From NCBI GenBank assembly GCA_910576865.1, contig CAJTKE010000013.1:1-51445 (forward strand): a stretch of DNA of 51,445 bases, written 5' to 3'. The notes beneath the pieces were generated by a model. The model did not search any database, was not told the origin of the DNA, and saw only the letters and a program-made list of their open reading frames with translations. Both the position numbers and the translations under genes were made by a program. Source of the DNA: an uncultured Oscillibacter sp. Its GTDB lineage: Bacteria > Bacillota > Clostridia > Oscillospirales > Oscillospiraceae. Positions 33,033 to 41,485 of this stretch are shown in pieces. Positions within the stretch are counted from its first letter, which is position 1. Every line of letters begins with the position of its first letter.

Positions 33033-33494
33033 ATGAAGCGGATCGAGCAGGAAAAGGCGTTCTGCGCCGCGTATATGGACAGCGGCGACCCGGCCCTGGC
33101 GGCCAGGGCCGCGGGAGCGGCGGACGGCTTCGCCATGCTGAGGAGAGGGAGCGTGCGGCAGAGGCTGGAGAAGATGCGGGACGCCGCCGCCGGGGAGCTC
33201 CGGCGGGAGGACGTGATCCGGCGGCTGGCCCGGCTGGCCTTCGGCCGGGCCAACGACGCGGCGAGGCTGGCCCTGAACCCCCGGGAGGTGGACCCGGAGG
33301 CTCTGGACCTCTCCGCCGTGGCGGAGCTGAAGGTGACGGACAAGGGGGGCGTGGAGGTGAAGCTGGCGGACCGGATCCGGGCGCTGGAAGCCCTGTGCAA
33401 TCTGCTGGGGGACGGCGGAGGCGGGGCCGAGGAGCTGTACCGGGCCCTGGAGGACGCCGCCGGGCGGATGGAGGCGCTCCCCTATGGCGGGTGA
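33033..33494 (+). CDS. phage-type terminase small subunit
   Basis: A 153-residue protein that would recognise DNA for packaging. The N-terminus MKRIEQEKAFCAAYMDSGDP followed by ALAARAAG is the usual small-terminase pattern (short helix, then helix-turn-helix). The rest is helical and charged. It is the first gene of the 18-gene plus-strand cluster and overlaps the large terminase by 11 bp. ATG 33033 has GAGGAGG nine bases upstream. No strong sigma-A promoter is visible between this gene and addB, which is transcribed away from it. Confidence 0.78.
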   Translation: MKRIEQEKAFCAAYMDSGDPALAARAAGAADGFAMLRRGSVRQRLEKMRDAAAGELRREDVIRRLARLAFGRANDAARLALNPREVDPEALDLSAVAELKVTDKGGVEVKLADRIRALEALCNLLGDGGGGAEELYRALEDAAGRMEALPYGG

Positions 33495-34728
33495 GGCGAT
33501 CCGGTTCTCGGAAAAGCAGCTGCGGGTGCTGACCTGGTGGCGGGATGGGCGGTGGGAGGCCCTGATCTGCGACGGGGCCGTCCGGAGCGGGAAGACCTTC
33601 GCCATGGGGGTGAGCTTCTTCCTGTGGGCCCAGGCGGGCTTCGACGGGAGGCAGTTCGGCGTCTGCGGGAAGACCATCGCCTCGGTGCGGCGGAACCTCC
33701 TCTCGGAGGTTGTCCCCTACCTCCGGCGGCTGGGCATGGGGGTCCGGGAGCGGCGGGGGGAGAACGCCCTGAGCGTCCGCTTCCGGGGGCATGAGAACAC
33801 CTTTCTGCTCTTCGGCGGGCGGGACGAGTCCAGCGCGGCGCTGATCCAGGGGAGCACCCTGGCGGGGGTGCTGCTGGACGAGGCGGCGCTGATGCCCCGG
33901 TCCTTCGTGGAGCAGGCCGTGGCCCGGTGCAGCGTGGCGGGAAGCCGGCTGTGGTTCAACTGCAACCCGGAGGGGCCGGGGCACTGGTTCTATCAGGAGT
34001 GGATTTTGAAAGCGGAGGAGCGGCGGGCCCTGCGGCTCCACTTCACCATGGAGGACAACCCGGCGCTGTCGGAGCGCATCCGGGAGCGGTACCGGCGGAA
34101 TTGTTCGGGGGCCTTTTACCGGCGGTTCGTCCTGGGGGAGTGGACGGCGGCGGAGGGGCGGGTGTACGACTTCTTCGACGCGGAGCGGGACGCGGCGGAG
34201 GCGCCGGAGGGGGGATTCTCCGCGTGGAGAATCTCGGCGGACTACGGGACGGTGAATCCCGCCTCCTTCGGGCTGTGGGGACTCCGGGACGGGATCTGGT
34301 ACAGGACCGAGGAGTTTTACTATGACTCCCGGAAGGCCGGGCGGCAGCGGACCGACGCGGAATACGCCGGGGACCTGGAGCGGCTGGCGGGGGGCCGGGA
34401 GATTGAGCGGGTGATCGTGGACCCGTCGGCGGCCAGCTTCATCGAAACCCTGCGGCGGCGGGGCTTCCGGGTGGTGCGGGCGGACAACGACGTGGCCGAC
34501 GGCATCCGGGTGGCGGCGGACCTGCTGCGGCAGGGGAAGATGGTCATTTGCAGGCCCTGCAGGGACTGCCTGCGGGAGATGGGGCAGTACCGCTGGGAGC
34601 AGCGGGGGGAGCGGGACGTCCCCCGGAAGCGGGACGACCACGCCATGGACGACATGCGGTACTTCGCCATGAATCTGGCGGGGGACCGGGAGGAAGACGG
34701 CTTCGCGGCGCTGGCGGTGGAGCGCTGA
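33484..34728 (+). CDS. phage-type terminase large subunit (PBSX type)
   Basis: The motor and nuclease that packages DNA into a capsid. The 414-residue protein has Walker A GAVRSGKT (31-38), Walker B GVLLDEAALM, the coupling segment FNCNPEGPGHWFY, and an RNase H-like nuclease with acidic residues in RISADYGTVNP, VIVDPSAASF and KRDDHAMDDMRY. All catalytic residues of both domains are visible, so it is not an obvious relic. It overlaps the small subunit gene by 11 bp. Confidence 0.92.
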   Translation: MAGEAIRFSEKQLRVLTWWRDGRWEALICDGAVRSGKTFAMGVSFFLWAQAGFDGRQFGVCGKTIASVRRNLLSEVVPYLRRLGMGVRERRGENALSVRFRGHENTFLLFGGRDESSAALIQGSTLAGVLLDEAALMPRSFVEQAVARCSVAGSRLWFNCNPEGPGHWFYQEWILKAEERRALRLHFTMEDNPALSERIRERYRRNCSGAFYRRFVLGEWTAAEGRVYDFFDAERDAAEAPEGGFSAWRISADYGTVNPASFGLWGLRDGIWYRTEEFYYDSRKAGRQRTDAEYAGDLERLAGGREIERVIVDPSAASFIETLRRRGFRVVRADNDVADGIRVAADLLRQGKMVICRPCRDCLREMGQYRWEQRGERDVPRKRDDHAMDDMRYFAMNLAGDREEDGFAALAVER

Positions 34729-34745
34729 GATGTTTTGGAGAGGAG

Positions 34746-35909
34746 ATGGGAGCTTTGAAGCGGGGGAAAAAGCGGGAGGCCGCCCCGGCGGCGGAGACGA
34801 GGCCGGCGGAGGTCCAGCTGCGCAACGGGGAACGGCATCCCTTCGGTATGCTGGGGGAGTATGTGCCCCTGCGGCACGGGGAGGCCCGGCTGTACCGGGC
34901 GGTGCGGGAGGCCGTGCCGGTGGTGGACGCGGCCATCTACAAGCTCATCCGCATGACGGGGGGCGTGACGGTCAGCTGTGAGGACAAGGCGGCGGAGCGG
35001 GAGCTGGGGGAGTTTTTGCGGACCGTGCCCGCGGGGCGGGGGCAGTTCGGGCTGAACGCCTTTCTGGACTGCTATCTGGACTCCCTGCTGACCTGCGGGC
35101 GGGCGGTGGGGGAGATCGTCCCCGGCCTGGGGAACCGGAATATCGCGGCCCTGCTGTGCGGGCGGGTGGAGGATATCGAGATCCGGGAGGGGGAGAACCC
35201 CCTGGACTTCTCCATCTGGGGGCCCGACGAGGGCGGGCGGATGGCGGAGCTGCCCTGCCAGGACCTGATCCTGTTCACGCCGCTGAACCCGGAGGCGGAG
35301 AACCCCTATGGGGTGTCGCTGCTGCGGTCCCTGCCCTTTCTGGCGGACATCCTGATGAAGATTTACCACACCATCGGGGTGAACTGGGAGCGGTGCGGAA
35401 ACCTCCGCTTCGCCGTCACCTGCCAGGGCGGGCAGGGGGCCGGGGAGCGGGGAAAGCTGCTGGCCGGGGAGTGGTCCCGGGCCATGCGGGAGACCCGGGG
35501 CGGCAGCGTCCGGGACTTCGTGGCGGCGGGAGACGTGGACATCCGGGTCATCGGGGCGGACGCGCCGGTGCTGGACAGTCAGGTACCCGTGCGGCAGATT
35601 CTGGAGCAGATCGTGGCCAAGACGGGCATCCCGCCCTTCATGCTGGGACTGAGCTGGAACTCCACGGAGCGGATGAGCTCCCAGCAGGCGGACATGCTCA
35701 CCACCGAGGTCACCGCCCTGCGACGGACGCTGACGCCGGTGGTGGAACGGGTGTGCCGGACGTGGCTGCGGATGCGGGGATATTCCTGCGGCTTCCGGGC
35801 GGAGTGGGACGACATCAACCTCCAGGACGAGGTGGAGGAGGCCCGGGCGGAGCTGTACCGGGAGCAGGCCCGGAAGCTGCGGATTGAAAACGACAGAGCG
35901 GAGGCGTGA
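34746..35909 (+). CDS. phage-type portal protein
   Basis: A 387-residue protein that would form the dodecameric DNA entry ring at a capsid vertex. Portal-like features are the segment VDAAIYKLIRMTGGVTVSCE, NPYGVSLLRSLPFLADILMK, and a C-terminal region with LRRTLTPVVERVCRTWLRMR and IENDRAEA. It lies directly after the large terminase, the standard order. Start ATG 34746; an upstream ATG at 34730 is in another frame. GGAG precedes the start. Confidence 0.82.
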   Translation: MGALKRGKKREAAPAAETRPAEVQLRNGERHPFGMLGEYVPLRHGEARLYRAVREAVPVVDAAIYKLIRMTGGVTVSCEDKAAERELGEFLRTVPAGRGQFGLNAFLDCYLDSLLTCGRAVGEIVPGLGNRNIAALLCGRVEDIEIREGENPLDFSIWGPDEGGRMAELPCQDLILFTPLNPEAENPYGVSLLRSLPFLADILMKIYHTIGVNWERCGNLRFAVTCQGGQGAGERGKLLAGEWSRAMRETRGGSVRDFVAAGDVDIRVIGADAPVLDSQVPVRQILEQIVAKTGIPPFMLGLSWNSTERMSSQQADMLTTEVTALRRTLTPVVERVCRTWLRMRGYSCGFRAEWDDINLQDEVEEARAELYREQARKLRIENDRAEA

Positions 35910-35912
35910 GAC

Positions 35913-36794
35913 ATGGGAGGAACGGATTTGGAGGACTGGAAGGGAATCGAGGCCGGGGCGGAGGACATGGCCCTCATCAACGGCCTTGCCAAGGCGGAGC
36001 TGACGGCGGAGCAGGTGTACGTCTTCACCCTGCGGCTGTGCGACAACGAGGTGGACCGGGACTTTGAGCGCTTCGACAACGAGGCCCTGGAGCGGCTGGG
36101 GGAGCTGTTCGTGGGCAGGAGCGGCATCTTTGACCACCAGTGGAGCGCCCGGGGGCAGACGGCCCGGCTGTACAGGACCGAGGTGGTCCGGGAGCCGGCG
36201 GTCCGGACCCGGGCGGGAGACGAGTACCGCTGGCTGAAGGGCTGGGCCTATCTTCTGCGGACGGAGAGGAACGGGGAATTGATCGCCGAGATCGAGGGGG
36301 GCATCAAGAAGGAGGTCAGCGTGGGGTGCAGCGCCGGGAGGAGCGTCTGCTCCATCTGCGGGGCGGAAGACGGGGACTGCGGCCACGCGCTGGGGCAGGT
36401 CTACGACGGGGCGCTGTGCTTCCGGGAATTGCGGGACATCGCGGACGCCTATGAGTGGTCCTTCGTGGCGGTGCCCGCCCAGCGGGCGGCGGGGGTGCTG
36501 AAGCGCTTCGGCCGGGAGCGGGAGGAGGACCGGACCCTCCGCAAGGAGGCGGCGCTGGGGCGGAAGTACCTCAGAGAGCTGCGGCGGGAGGTGGCGCGGC
36601 TGGCCATGCTGGCGGACGACGAGGCGGACGGCGCCGTCCTCGCCCGGGCGGCGGAGCGGCTGGAGGAGCCGGAGCTGCTGGAGCTGCGAAAGAGCTTTGA
36701 GGCCCGGGCGGCGAAGCGGTTCCCGGCGCCGGTGCAGCTGCGGCGGAGAGACAGGGCGGCGGAGACGGGGGACGAGTCCGCGTTTCTGGTTTGA
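35913..36794 (+). CDS. probable prohead protease with zinc-binding-like cysteine cluster
   Basis: A 293-residue protein encoded between portal and capsid, the normal place of a capsid protease or scaffold. The segments GIFDHQWS and KKEVSVGCSAG fit the histidine and serine of S78-type prohead proteases, though this is a tentative match. After them is CSICGAEDGDCGHALG, a cysteine/histidine cluster that may bind a metal, then DAYEWSFVAVPAQRAAGV. The C-terminal 90 residues are a long charged helical region of the scaffold type. ATG at 35913, 3 bases after the portal stop. Confidence 0.65.
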   Translation: MGGTDLEDWKGIEAGAEDMALINGLAKAELTAEQVYVFTLRLCDNEVDRDFERFDNEALERLGELFVGRSGIFDHQWSARGQTARLYRTEVVREPAVRTRAGDEYRWLKGWAYLLRTERNGELIAEIEGGIKKEVSVGCSAGRSVCSICGAEDGDCGHALGQVYDGALCFRELRDIADAYEWSFVAVPAQRAAGVLKRFGREREEDRTLRKEAALGRKYLRELRREVARLAMLADDEADGAVLARAAERLEEPELLELRKSFEARAAKRFPAPVQLRRRDRAAETGDESAFLV

Positions 36795-36816
36795 ACGGGA
36801 AAAGGAGGAAAAACGT

Positions 36817-37851
36817 ATGAGCTATCACTATGAAAACGTGCGGCTGGAGAAGGGGATGTACGGCCGCAGCGGGAGGAGCTTCACCCAGACGCTGGAGGAG
36901 CTGGACCCCGGCGAGCGCTATCGGGGCACCGCCCTGGAGGGGCTGGACGCCTTTCAGCGGCAGCTGAAGCGCTTCGACATCCATGTCAAGGGGGCGGACA
37001 GCGACCCGGTGGAGAAGTTTTTCCACACCACGGAGTCCTCGGTGCTGTTCCCGGAGTTCGTGTCCCGGGTGGTGCGCCAGGGACTGGAGGAGGGGGGCAT
37101 CCTGCCGGACATCACGGCCACCGTGACGAAGTTCGACGGGATGGACTACCGCTCCATCGCCTCCGTGCCCACGGAGGAGGAGAAGAAGCTGGTCCCCGTG
37201 GCGGAGGGGGCCGCCATTCCCGAGACCACCGTGCGGACCCAGGAGAATCTGGTGAAGCTCCAAAAGCGGGGACGGATGCTGGTGGCGTCCTATGAGGCCA
37301 TCCGCTTCCAGCGGCTGGACCTGTTCTCCGTGACGCTGCGGCAGATCGGGGCCTGTATCGGGAAGATGCACCTCCAGGACGCCATCAAGGTGCTTCTGGA
37401 GGGGGACGGCAACGAGAACCCGGCGGAGGTGGTGAGCCTCAGCGGCGATTTGACCTATGACGCGCTGCTGGAGTTCTGGAGCAAGTTCGACCCCTATGCC
37501 ATGAACACCCTGCTGGTGGGGGGCGACACCATGCTGAAGCTGCTGCGGCTCAAGGAGTTCAAGAACCCCCTGACGGGGCTGAACTTCCAGGGCACGGGGA
37601 CGCTGTCCACCCCCCTGGGGGCCAGGCTCCTCAGAACGAGCGCCATGCCGGCGGGGACCATCATCGGTCTGGACAGGCACTACGCCCTGGAGCAGGTGGT
37701 GGGCGGCGACGTCTGCGTGGAGTACGACAAGCTCATCGACCGGCAGCTGGAGCGGGCGGCCATCACCTCCATCTCCGGTTTCGCCAAGCTGTTCACCGAC
37801 GCGTCCAAGGTCCTGAAGCCGGGCGCCGCCTCCGGCGGGACCCAGGGCTGA
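36817..37851 (+). CDS. phage-type major capsid protein
   Basis: A 344-residue protein likely to have the HK97 fold: a helical N-terminus, then DSDPVEKFFHTTESSVLFPE, a body with FDGMDYRSIASVPTEEEKK and a C-terminal segment VEYDKLIDRQLERAAIT. Position after the protease and before three small connector genes agrees with PBSX-like order (XkdG). ATG 36817 has AAAGGAGG seven bases upstream, the best ribosome binding site in the cluster, as expected for the most abundant protein. Confidence 0.82.
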   Translation: MSYHYENVRLEKGMYGRSGRSFTQTLEELDPGERYRGTALEGLDAFQRQLKRFDIHVKGADSDPVEKFFHTTESSVLFPEFVSRVVRQGLEEGGILPDITATVTKFDGMDYRSIASVPTEEEKKLVPVAEGAAIPETTVRTQENLVKLQKRGRMLVASYEAIRFQRLDLFSVTLRQIGACIGKMHLQDAIKVLLEGDGNENPAEVVSLSGDLTYDALLEFWSKFDPYAMNTLLVGGDTMLKLLRLKEFKNPLTGLNFQGTGTLSTPLGARLLRTSAMPAGTIIGLDRHYALEQVVGGDVCVEYDKLIDRQLERAAITSISGFAKLFTDASKVLKPGAASGGTQG

Positions 37852-37862
37852 GAGGCGCGGAC

Positions 37863-38222
37863 ATGAGGAAGCGGATTCTGGAGCTGGCCCTGGCGGCAAG
37901 CGGGGGCGGCGAGGCGGAGCGGACGCTGCTGGAACCCCTGTGCGCGGCGGCGGAGCGGAGCTGGCTGGGCCGCCTCCGGGAGGGGGTGCGGCCGGGGGAG
38001 TGCGGCGAGGCCCTCCTCTGCGCCGCCGCCCTCTCCGCGGCGGCGGACCTGACTGTGGGCGAGGGGGGCGGGGCCTCCTTCTCCGCCGGGGACGTGTCCG
38101 TCAGGCCGGAAAGCGGGGCGGACCGGGCCCGGCGGGCGGAGAGCCTCCGGCAGGCGGCGGAGCGGCTGATGGAGCCCTATGTCCGGGCGGAGGGCCTCTG
38201 GGCCCGGGGGGTGGAGGGATGA
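37863..38222 (+). CDS. putative head-tail connector protein
   Basis: A 119-residue, Ala/Gly/Glu-rich, mainly helical protein starting MRKRILELALAASGGGEAER. It has no motif I recognise. Location directly after the capsid gene matches the first connector (YqbG-like position) of PBSX-type elements, and the first half of its length is similar to that class. It ends in ATGA overlap with the next gene. Confidence 0.6.
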   Translation: MRKRILELALAASGGGEAERTLLEPLCAAAERSWLGRLREGVRPGECGEALLCAAALSAAADLTVGEGGGASFSAGDVSVRPESGADRARRAESLRQAAERLMEPYVRAEGLWARGVEG

Positions 38223-38533
38223 CGCGCTGGGTGGACCGGATCCTCCGCCGGTACGGGCAGGAGGCCACCGTGGAGCGGGACGGCGCGGCGGAGGCCGTCC
38301 GGGCCTTCCTCCAGCCGGTGCGGGAGCGGGACGAGAGCGTCCCGGAGACCACCGCCGTGGGGTGGCTGGACGGGCGGCTGTGGCTGTACCTGGGGAAGGC
38401 CGCCGTGAGGGCCGGGGACACGGTCCTCTGGAACGGGCGGCGGTTCCGGGTCAGGAGCGGACGGCCCCATTACATCGGCACGGAGCTCAGCCACTGGCGG
38501 GCCGTGCTGGAGCGGGCGAGGGAGGCGGAATGA
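38219..38533 (+). CDS. putative head closure protein
   Basis: A 104-residue protein: a short helix (MTRWVDRILRRYGQEATVER), then beta-rich sequence ending in GDTVLWNGRRFRVRSGRPHY, the usual look of a head-closure/adaptor protein (XkdH position). ATGA overlap with the genes on both sides. Family assignment rests mostly on order. Confidence 0.58.
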   Translation: MTRWVDRILRRYGQEATVERDGAAEAVRAFLQPVRERDESVPETTAVGWLDGRLWLYLGKAAVRAGDTVLWNGRRFRVRSGRPHYIGTELSHWRAVLERAREAE

Positions 38534-39024
38534 AGGAGCTGCGACAGATTCGGGACGCGGTGATATGCGCCCTGCGGGACGGGGGACTGGCGGCGGAGGC
38601 CGCTTTCCCCGCCAGGTGGGCGGCGGAGCGGAAGAGTGCCCTGGCCAGCGTGTCCGTGGGGGCGGCGGAGGGCCGGGCCCTGGGCTTCCGCGGATACCTG
38701 GGGGAGAGCCGGGGCGCGGACGGACAGGTCCGGGAGGTCTACGGCAGGCGGCTGGAGGGAGTCGTCTCCGTGGACGTCCGGGCCCGGCGGGCGGCGGAGT
38801 GCCAGGAGGGGGCCGAGACGGCGTCGGCGGTGCTGCTGGGGGGCCTGCCGGAGGGGGTCCGGCCCGGGGAGTTGCGCTGGGAGGCCCTGGCCTGGGAAAA
38901 AGAGACGGGGCTGTTCCTCCTCCGGGGAGAGCTCAAATGCGAGGCCCTGTTCCTGGCGGAGAGCGGGGACGGGGGGCCGGAGTTCCTGGATTTCAGATTG
39001 AAAGGGGTTTTGCGAAGTGAGTGA
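38530..39024 (+). CDS. putative tail completion/terminator protein
   Basis: A 164-residue protein beginning MKELRQIRDAVICALRDGGL, then alternating strands and ending in EFLDFRLKGVLRSE. It is the last gene before the tail sheath, the place of a tail terminator or connector (XkdI/XkdJ). Its end overlaps the sheath start by 8 bp. No motif is recognised by itself. Confidence 0.55.
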   Translation: MKELRQIRDAVICALRDGGLAAEAAFPARWAAERKSALASVSVGAAEGRALGFRGYLGESRGADGQVREVYGRRLEGVVSVDVRARRAAECQEGAETASAVLLGGLPEGVRPGELRWEALAWEKETGLFLLRGELKCEALFLAESGDGGPEFLDFRLKGVLRSE

Positions 39025-40075
39025 ACTGCATGAGCGGCCGGGGGTCTACTCGGTGTACGACATGTCCTCGGTGGTGTCCGGGGGACGGGCCGTCCAGGCC
39101 ATCGGCGTGGCGGCGAGGGCGGCGAAGGGCGCGGTGGACAAGCCCGTCACCGTGACGGGCTGGGCCGCCGGGGTGTCCGCCTTCGGCGAGGACGAGACGG
39201 CGGGGATGAGCACGATTCTGAAGCTGCTGTTTGAGAACGGGGCCTCCGCCGTGACGGCGGTCCGGGTGGCCGATGAGGGCGGAACGGAGGACTACGCCCG
39301 GGCCTTCGCCGCCCTGGGGAAGGAGGAGGTCCGGGTGCTGGTCTGCGACAGCGGCGAGGAGGACGTCCAGCGGGCTCTGCGGGACGCGGTGGAGGAGGCC
39401 TCCCGCCTCCGGCACGAGCGGATCGCCGTGGTGGGCCGCGCCGGGGCGGAGGTTTCGGACCTCATCGCCCGGGCGGAGGCGCTGAACAGCGAGCGGATGG
39501 TGCTGGTGGGGCCCGACGCCCTGGACGGCGGGGGGAAGCCCCTTTCCGGCGTGTTCGCCGCGGCGGCGGTGGCGGCGCTGGCCGCGGCGGGCGGAGACCC
39601 GGCGGTGCCCCTGAACGGCGGGGCGCTGAAGGGCCTGACGGGCCTGAGCCGGGACTACGGCGACAACGACATCGACCTGCTGGTCCGGGGCGGCGTGACC
39701 CCCCTGGAGTGCGTGGGGGGCGTGGTGTCCCCGGTGCGGGGCATCACCACCCGGACGAAGACCGGCGGGGCGGCGGACGCCACGTGGCGGGAGCTGACCA
39801 CCATCCTGATCGTGGACGACGTGATCCCGGCGGTGCGCGCCGCCCTGCGGAGCCGCTTCTCCCGGAGCAAGAACACCGCCCGGAGCCGGGCGGCCATCCG
39901 GTCCCAGGTCATCGTGGAGCTGGAGAAGAAGCTGGCGGCGGAGATCATCTCCGGCTATGACGGGGTGACGGTGGCGGCGTCGGAGGAGGACCCCACGGTG
40001 TGCCTGGTGGAATTCGGCTTCTCCGTGGCCCACGGGCTGAACCAGGTGCGGCTCACCGTTCACATTGAGATTTGA
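39017..40075 (+). CDS. contractile tail sheath protein
   Basis: A 352-residue sheath protein. The N-terminus SELHERPGVYSVYDMSS and the C-terminal SRSKNTARSRAAIRSQVIVE followed by DGVTVAASEEDPTVCLVEF are characteristic of sheath proteins of PBSX/Myoviridae-type tails (XkdK-like). Sheath subunits contract around the inner tube to drive it through an envelope. It uses a GTG start (39017-39019) inside the previous gene; no ATG fits better. The presence of a sheath shows the particle type is contractile. Confidence 0.9.
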   Translation: MSELHERPGVYSVYDMSSVVSGGRAVQAIGVAARAAKGAVDKPVTVTGWAAGVSAFGEDETAGMSTILKLLFENGASAVTAVRVADEGGTEDYARAFAALGKEEVRVLVCDSGEEDVQRALRDAVEEASRLRHERIAVVGRAGAEVSDLIARAEALNSERMVLVGPDALDGGGKPLSGVFAAAAVAALAAAGGDPAVPLNGGALKGLTGLSRDYGDNDIDLLVRGGVTPLECVGGVVSPVRGITTRTKTGGAADATWRELTTILIVDDVIPAVRAALRSRFSRSKNTARSRAAIRSQVIVELEKKLAAEIISGYDGVTVAASEEDPTVCLVEFGFSVAHGLNQVRLTVHIEI

Positions 40076-40092
40076 GGAGAGGGGGAAGGAAT

Positions 40093-40476
40093 ATGACGGG
40101 ATTTCCCACCAGCGCCGACATCTATCTGGAGATGGACGGCAGAAAGATCGCGGTGGTGCAGGGCTACACCGCCAAGGCGTCCAAGACCTCCCGGAGCGTG
40201 GAGGCCTTCGGCGAGAGCGAGCCGGTGGCCACCATCGAGGGGCAGAAGCGCTATACCCTGGAGCTGACGCGGCTCTATGCCACGGACGGCGCCGTGTCCG
40301 ACGGGATCAACTTCCACGACCTGGCGGACTTCTCCCTGGTGATCTGCAAGCCGGACAGGCGGATCATCTACAGCGGGTGCCAGTGGAGCGCCATCCAGGA
40401 GGACGGCCAGCTCAACGCCATGGTGGCGGAGAAGGTGTCCGTGGTGGCGGCGAAGCGGATCGAGACGCCGGCATGA
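40093..40476 (+). CDS. tail tube protein
   Basis: A 127-residue protein beginning MTGFPTSADIYLEMDGRKIA with later TLELTRLYATDGAVSDGINF and DFSLVICKPDRRIIYSGCQW. This is the XkdM-like inner tube pattern. It follows the sheath gene by 17 bp, with AGGA before the ATG. Tube subunits stack inside the sheath. Confidence 0.82.
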   Translation: MTGFPTSADIYLEMDGRKIAVVQGYTAKASKTSRSVEAFGESEPVATIEGQKRYTLELTRLYATDGAVSDGINFHDLADFSLVICKPDRRIIYSGCQWSAIQEDGQLNAMVAEKVSVVAAKRIETPA

Positions 40477-40787
40477 GGGAGATCGACGAGCTGCGGCCCC
40501 TGACGGCGGGGAGGCTGCTGACGCTGTGGCGGGAGAGCCGGGAGCGGGAGGACCCCCTGGAGCGGGTGCTGCTGTGCAACGGGCGGATCCTCGCCGAGTG
40601 CTGCTTCTTCCGGGAGGAGCGGGTTTACGCCGGCGGGGCGGAGGCCCTGGCGGACCTGACGGGGCGGCAGATGGAGGCCCTTCTCCGGCGGCTGGCGGAG
40701 GAGGGCGGAGGACCCCGGACCGCCCGGGAGGCGGAGAATCCGGCCTTTGACGCGGCGCGGTTCGACGCGCTGCGGGGAGGGGAATGA
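40473..40787 (+). CDS. putative tail assembly chaperone
   Basis: A 104-residue acidic/helical protein (MREIDELRPLTAGRLLTLWR onward) following the tube by ATGA overlap. Its position matches the XkdN-type chaperone that in other tails prepares the tape measure. No slippery sequence for programmed frameshifting into the next gene is obvious. The gene ends in ATGA overlap with the 219-residue gene. Confidence 0.55.
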   Translation: MREIDELRPLTAGRLLTLWRESREREDPLERVLLCNGRILAECCFFREERVYAGGAEALADLTGRQMEALLRRLAEEGGGPRTAREAENPAFDAARFDALRGGE

Positions 40788-41443
40788 GCATGGACTATCT
40801 GGACTGGGAGCTGAGGCGGCAGCTGGCGGCGCTGGGAGCGCTGCTGCCGGGGGGCGGGAAGATGCGGGACCCGGAGGAGGAACGGCGGGGTCCGGAGAGG
40901 GCCGGGGCGGCGGAAGCCGGTACTGGACGGACCGCCGGAGGCGTCCCGGAGGAGGAGACGGCGGGGCCCGGGGACCCGGAGTCCTGGGAGGCGGTCCGTG
41001 GGGCTGGGGCGGACCGTTCTTCCCGGGAGACCGGCGGGGATTCCGGGGAATCCTTCGGCGGGACATGGCTTCCGGAAGAGGAGAGAGGACTCCCGGGGCG
41101 GGGGACGCCGGAGGGCGTCCCGGCTCCGGCCCGGGAGGCGGAGGGGGAGGCGAAGACGCTCCGTCTCCCGGGCCTCCGGGAGGTTCAGGCGGCGGCCCCT
41201 GAGGCGGCGGGGGGCGCCGGGGAGAGACCGGATGAAAAAAATTCCGCCGGAGAGCGGGGCGGGGCGGCTTCGGAGACACTCGGCGGGCGCCTCCTCCGGG
41301 GCGGGCCGGAGGGCGGCGTCCGGCGGGGCTGGCTCTGGGACGGCGGGGCGGCGGTCCTCCGGGCGGAGGAGGACGCGGCGGCGCTGTCCCGGGCGGTGCA
41401 GCGGGACGCCCGGCGCTATGACGGCGGATTCACCATATATTGA
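40784..41443 (+). CDS. low-complexity protein in the tape-measure position
   Basis: A 219-residue protein. Residues 1-25 (MSMDYLDWELRRQLAALGAL onward) and the last 50 or so (GWLWDGGAAVLRAEEDAAAL ... RRYDGGFTIY) look folded; the middle of about 140 residues is Gly/Glu/Arg/Pro-rich and probably disordered. It occupies the slot between chaperone and LysM protein where a tape measure protein, normally several hundred helical residues, should be. It has no long helical repeats and no membrane segments. It is probably translated, given the ATGA coupling and coding bias. Its role is unknown. Confidence 0.6.
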   Translation: MSMDYLDWELRRQLAALGALLPGGGKMRDPEEERRGPERAGAAEAGTGRTAGGVPEEETAGPGDPESWEAVRGAGADRSSRETGGDSGESFGGTWLPEEERGLPGRGTPEGVPAPAREAEGEAKTLRLPGLREVQAAAPEAAGGAGERPDEKNSAGERGGAASETLGGRLLRGGPEGGVRRGWLWDGGAAVLRAEEDAAALSRAVQRDARRYDGGFTIY

Positions 41444-41450
41444 CGGAAGG

Positions 41451-41468
41451 GCCGGCCCCGGGGCCGGC
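41451..41468. other. 18-bp perfect palindrome upstream of the LysM gene
   Basis: GCCGGCCCCGGGGCCGGC lies in the only gap in the middle of the tail genes, 8 bases after a stop and 2 before AAGGAGG. It could form a hairpin that modulates translation or transcript stability. Confidence 0.6.
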
Positions 41469-41485
41469 GGAAGGAGGGATGCGCC

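Noticed and set aside
32890..34641. N-terminal extension of addB through the phage-like genes
   Set aside because: The family starts at the Walker A segment just after ATG 32889, which has a good ribosome binding site. The extension is proline/arginine-rich antisense of the terminase genes.
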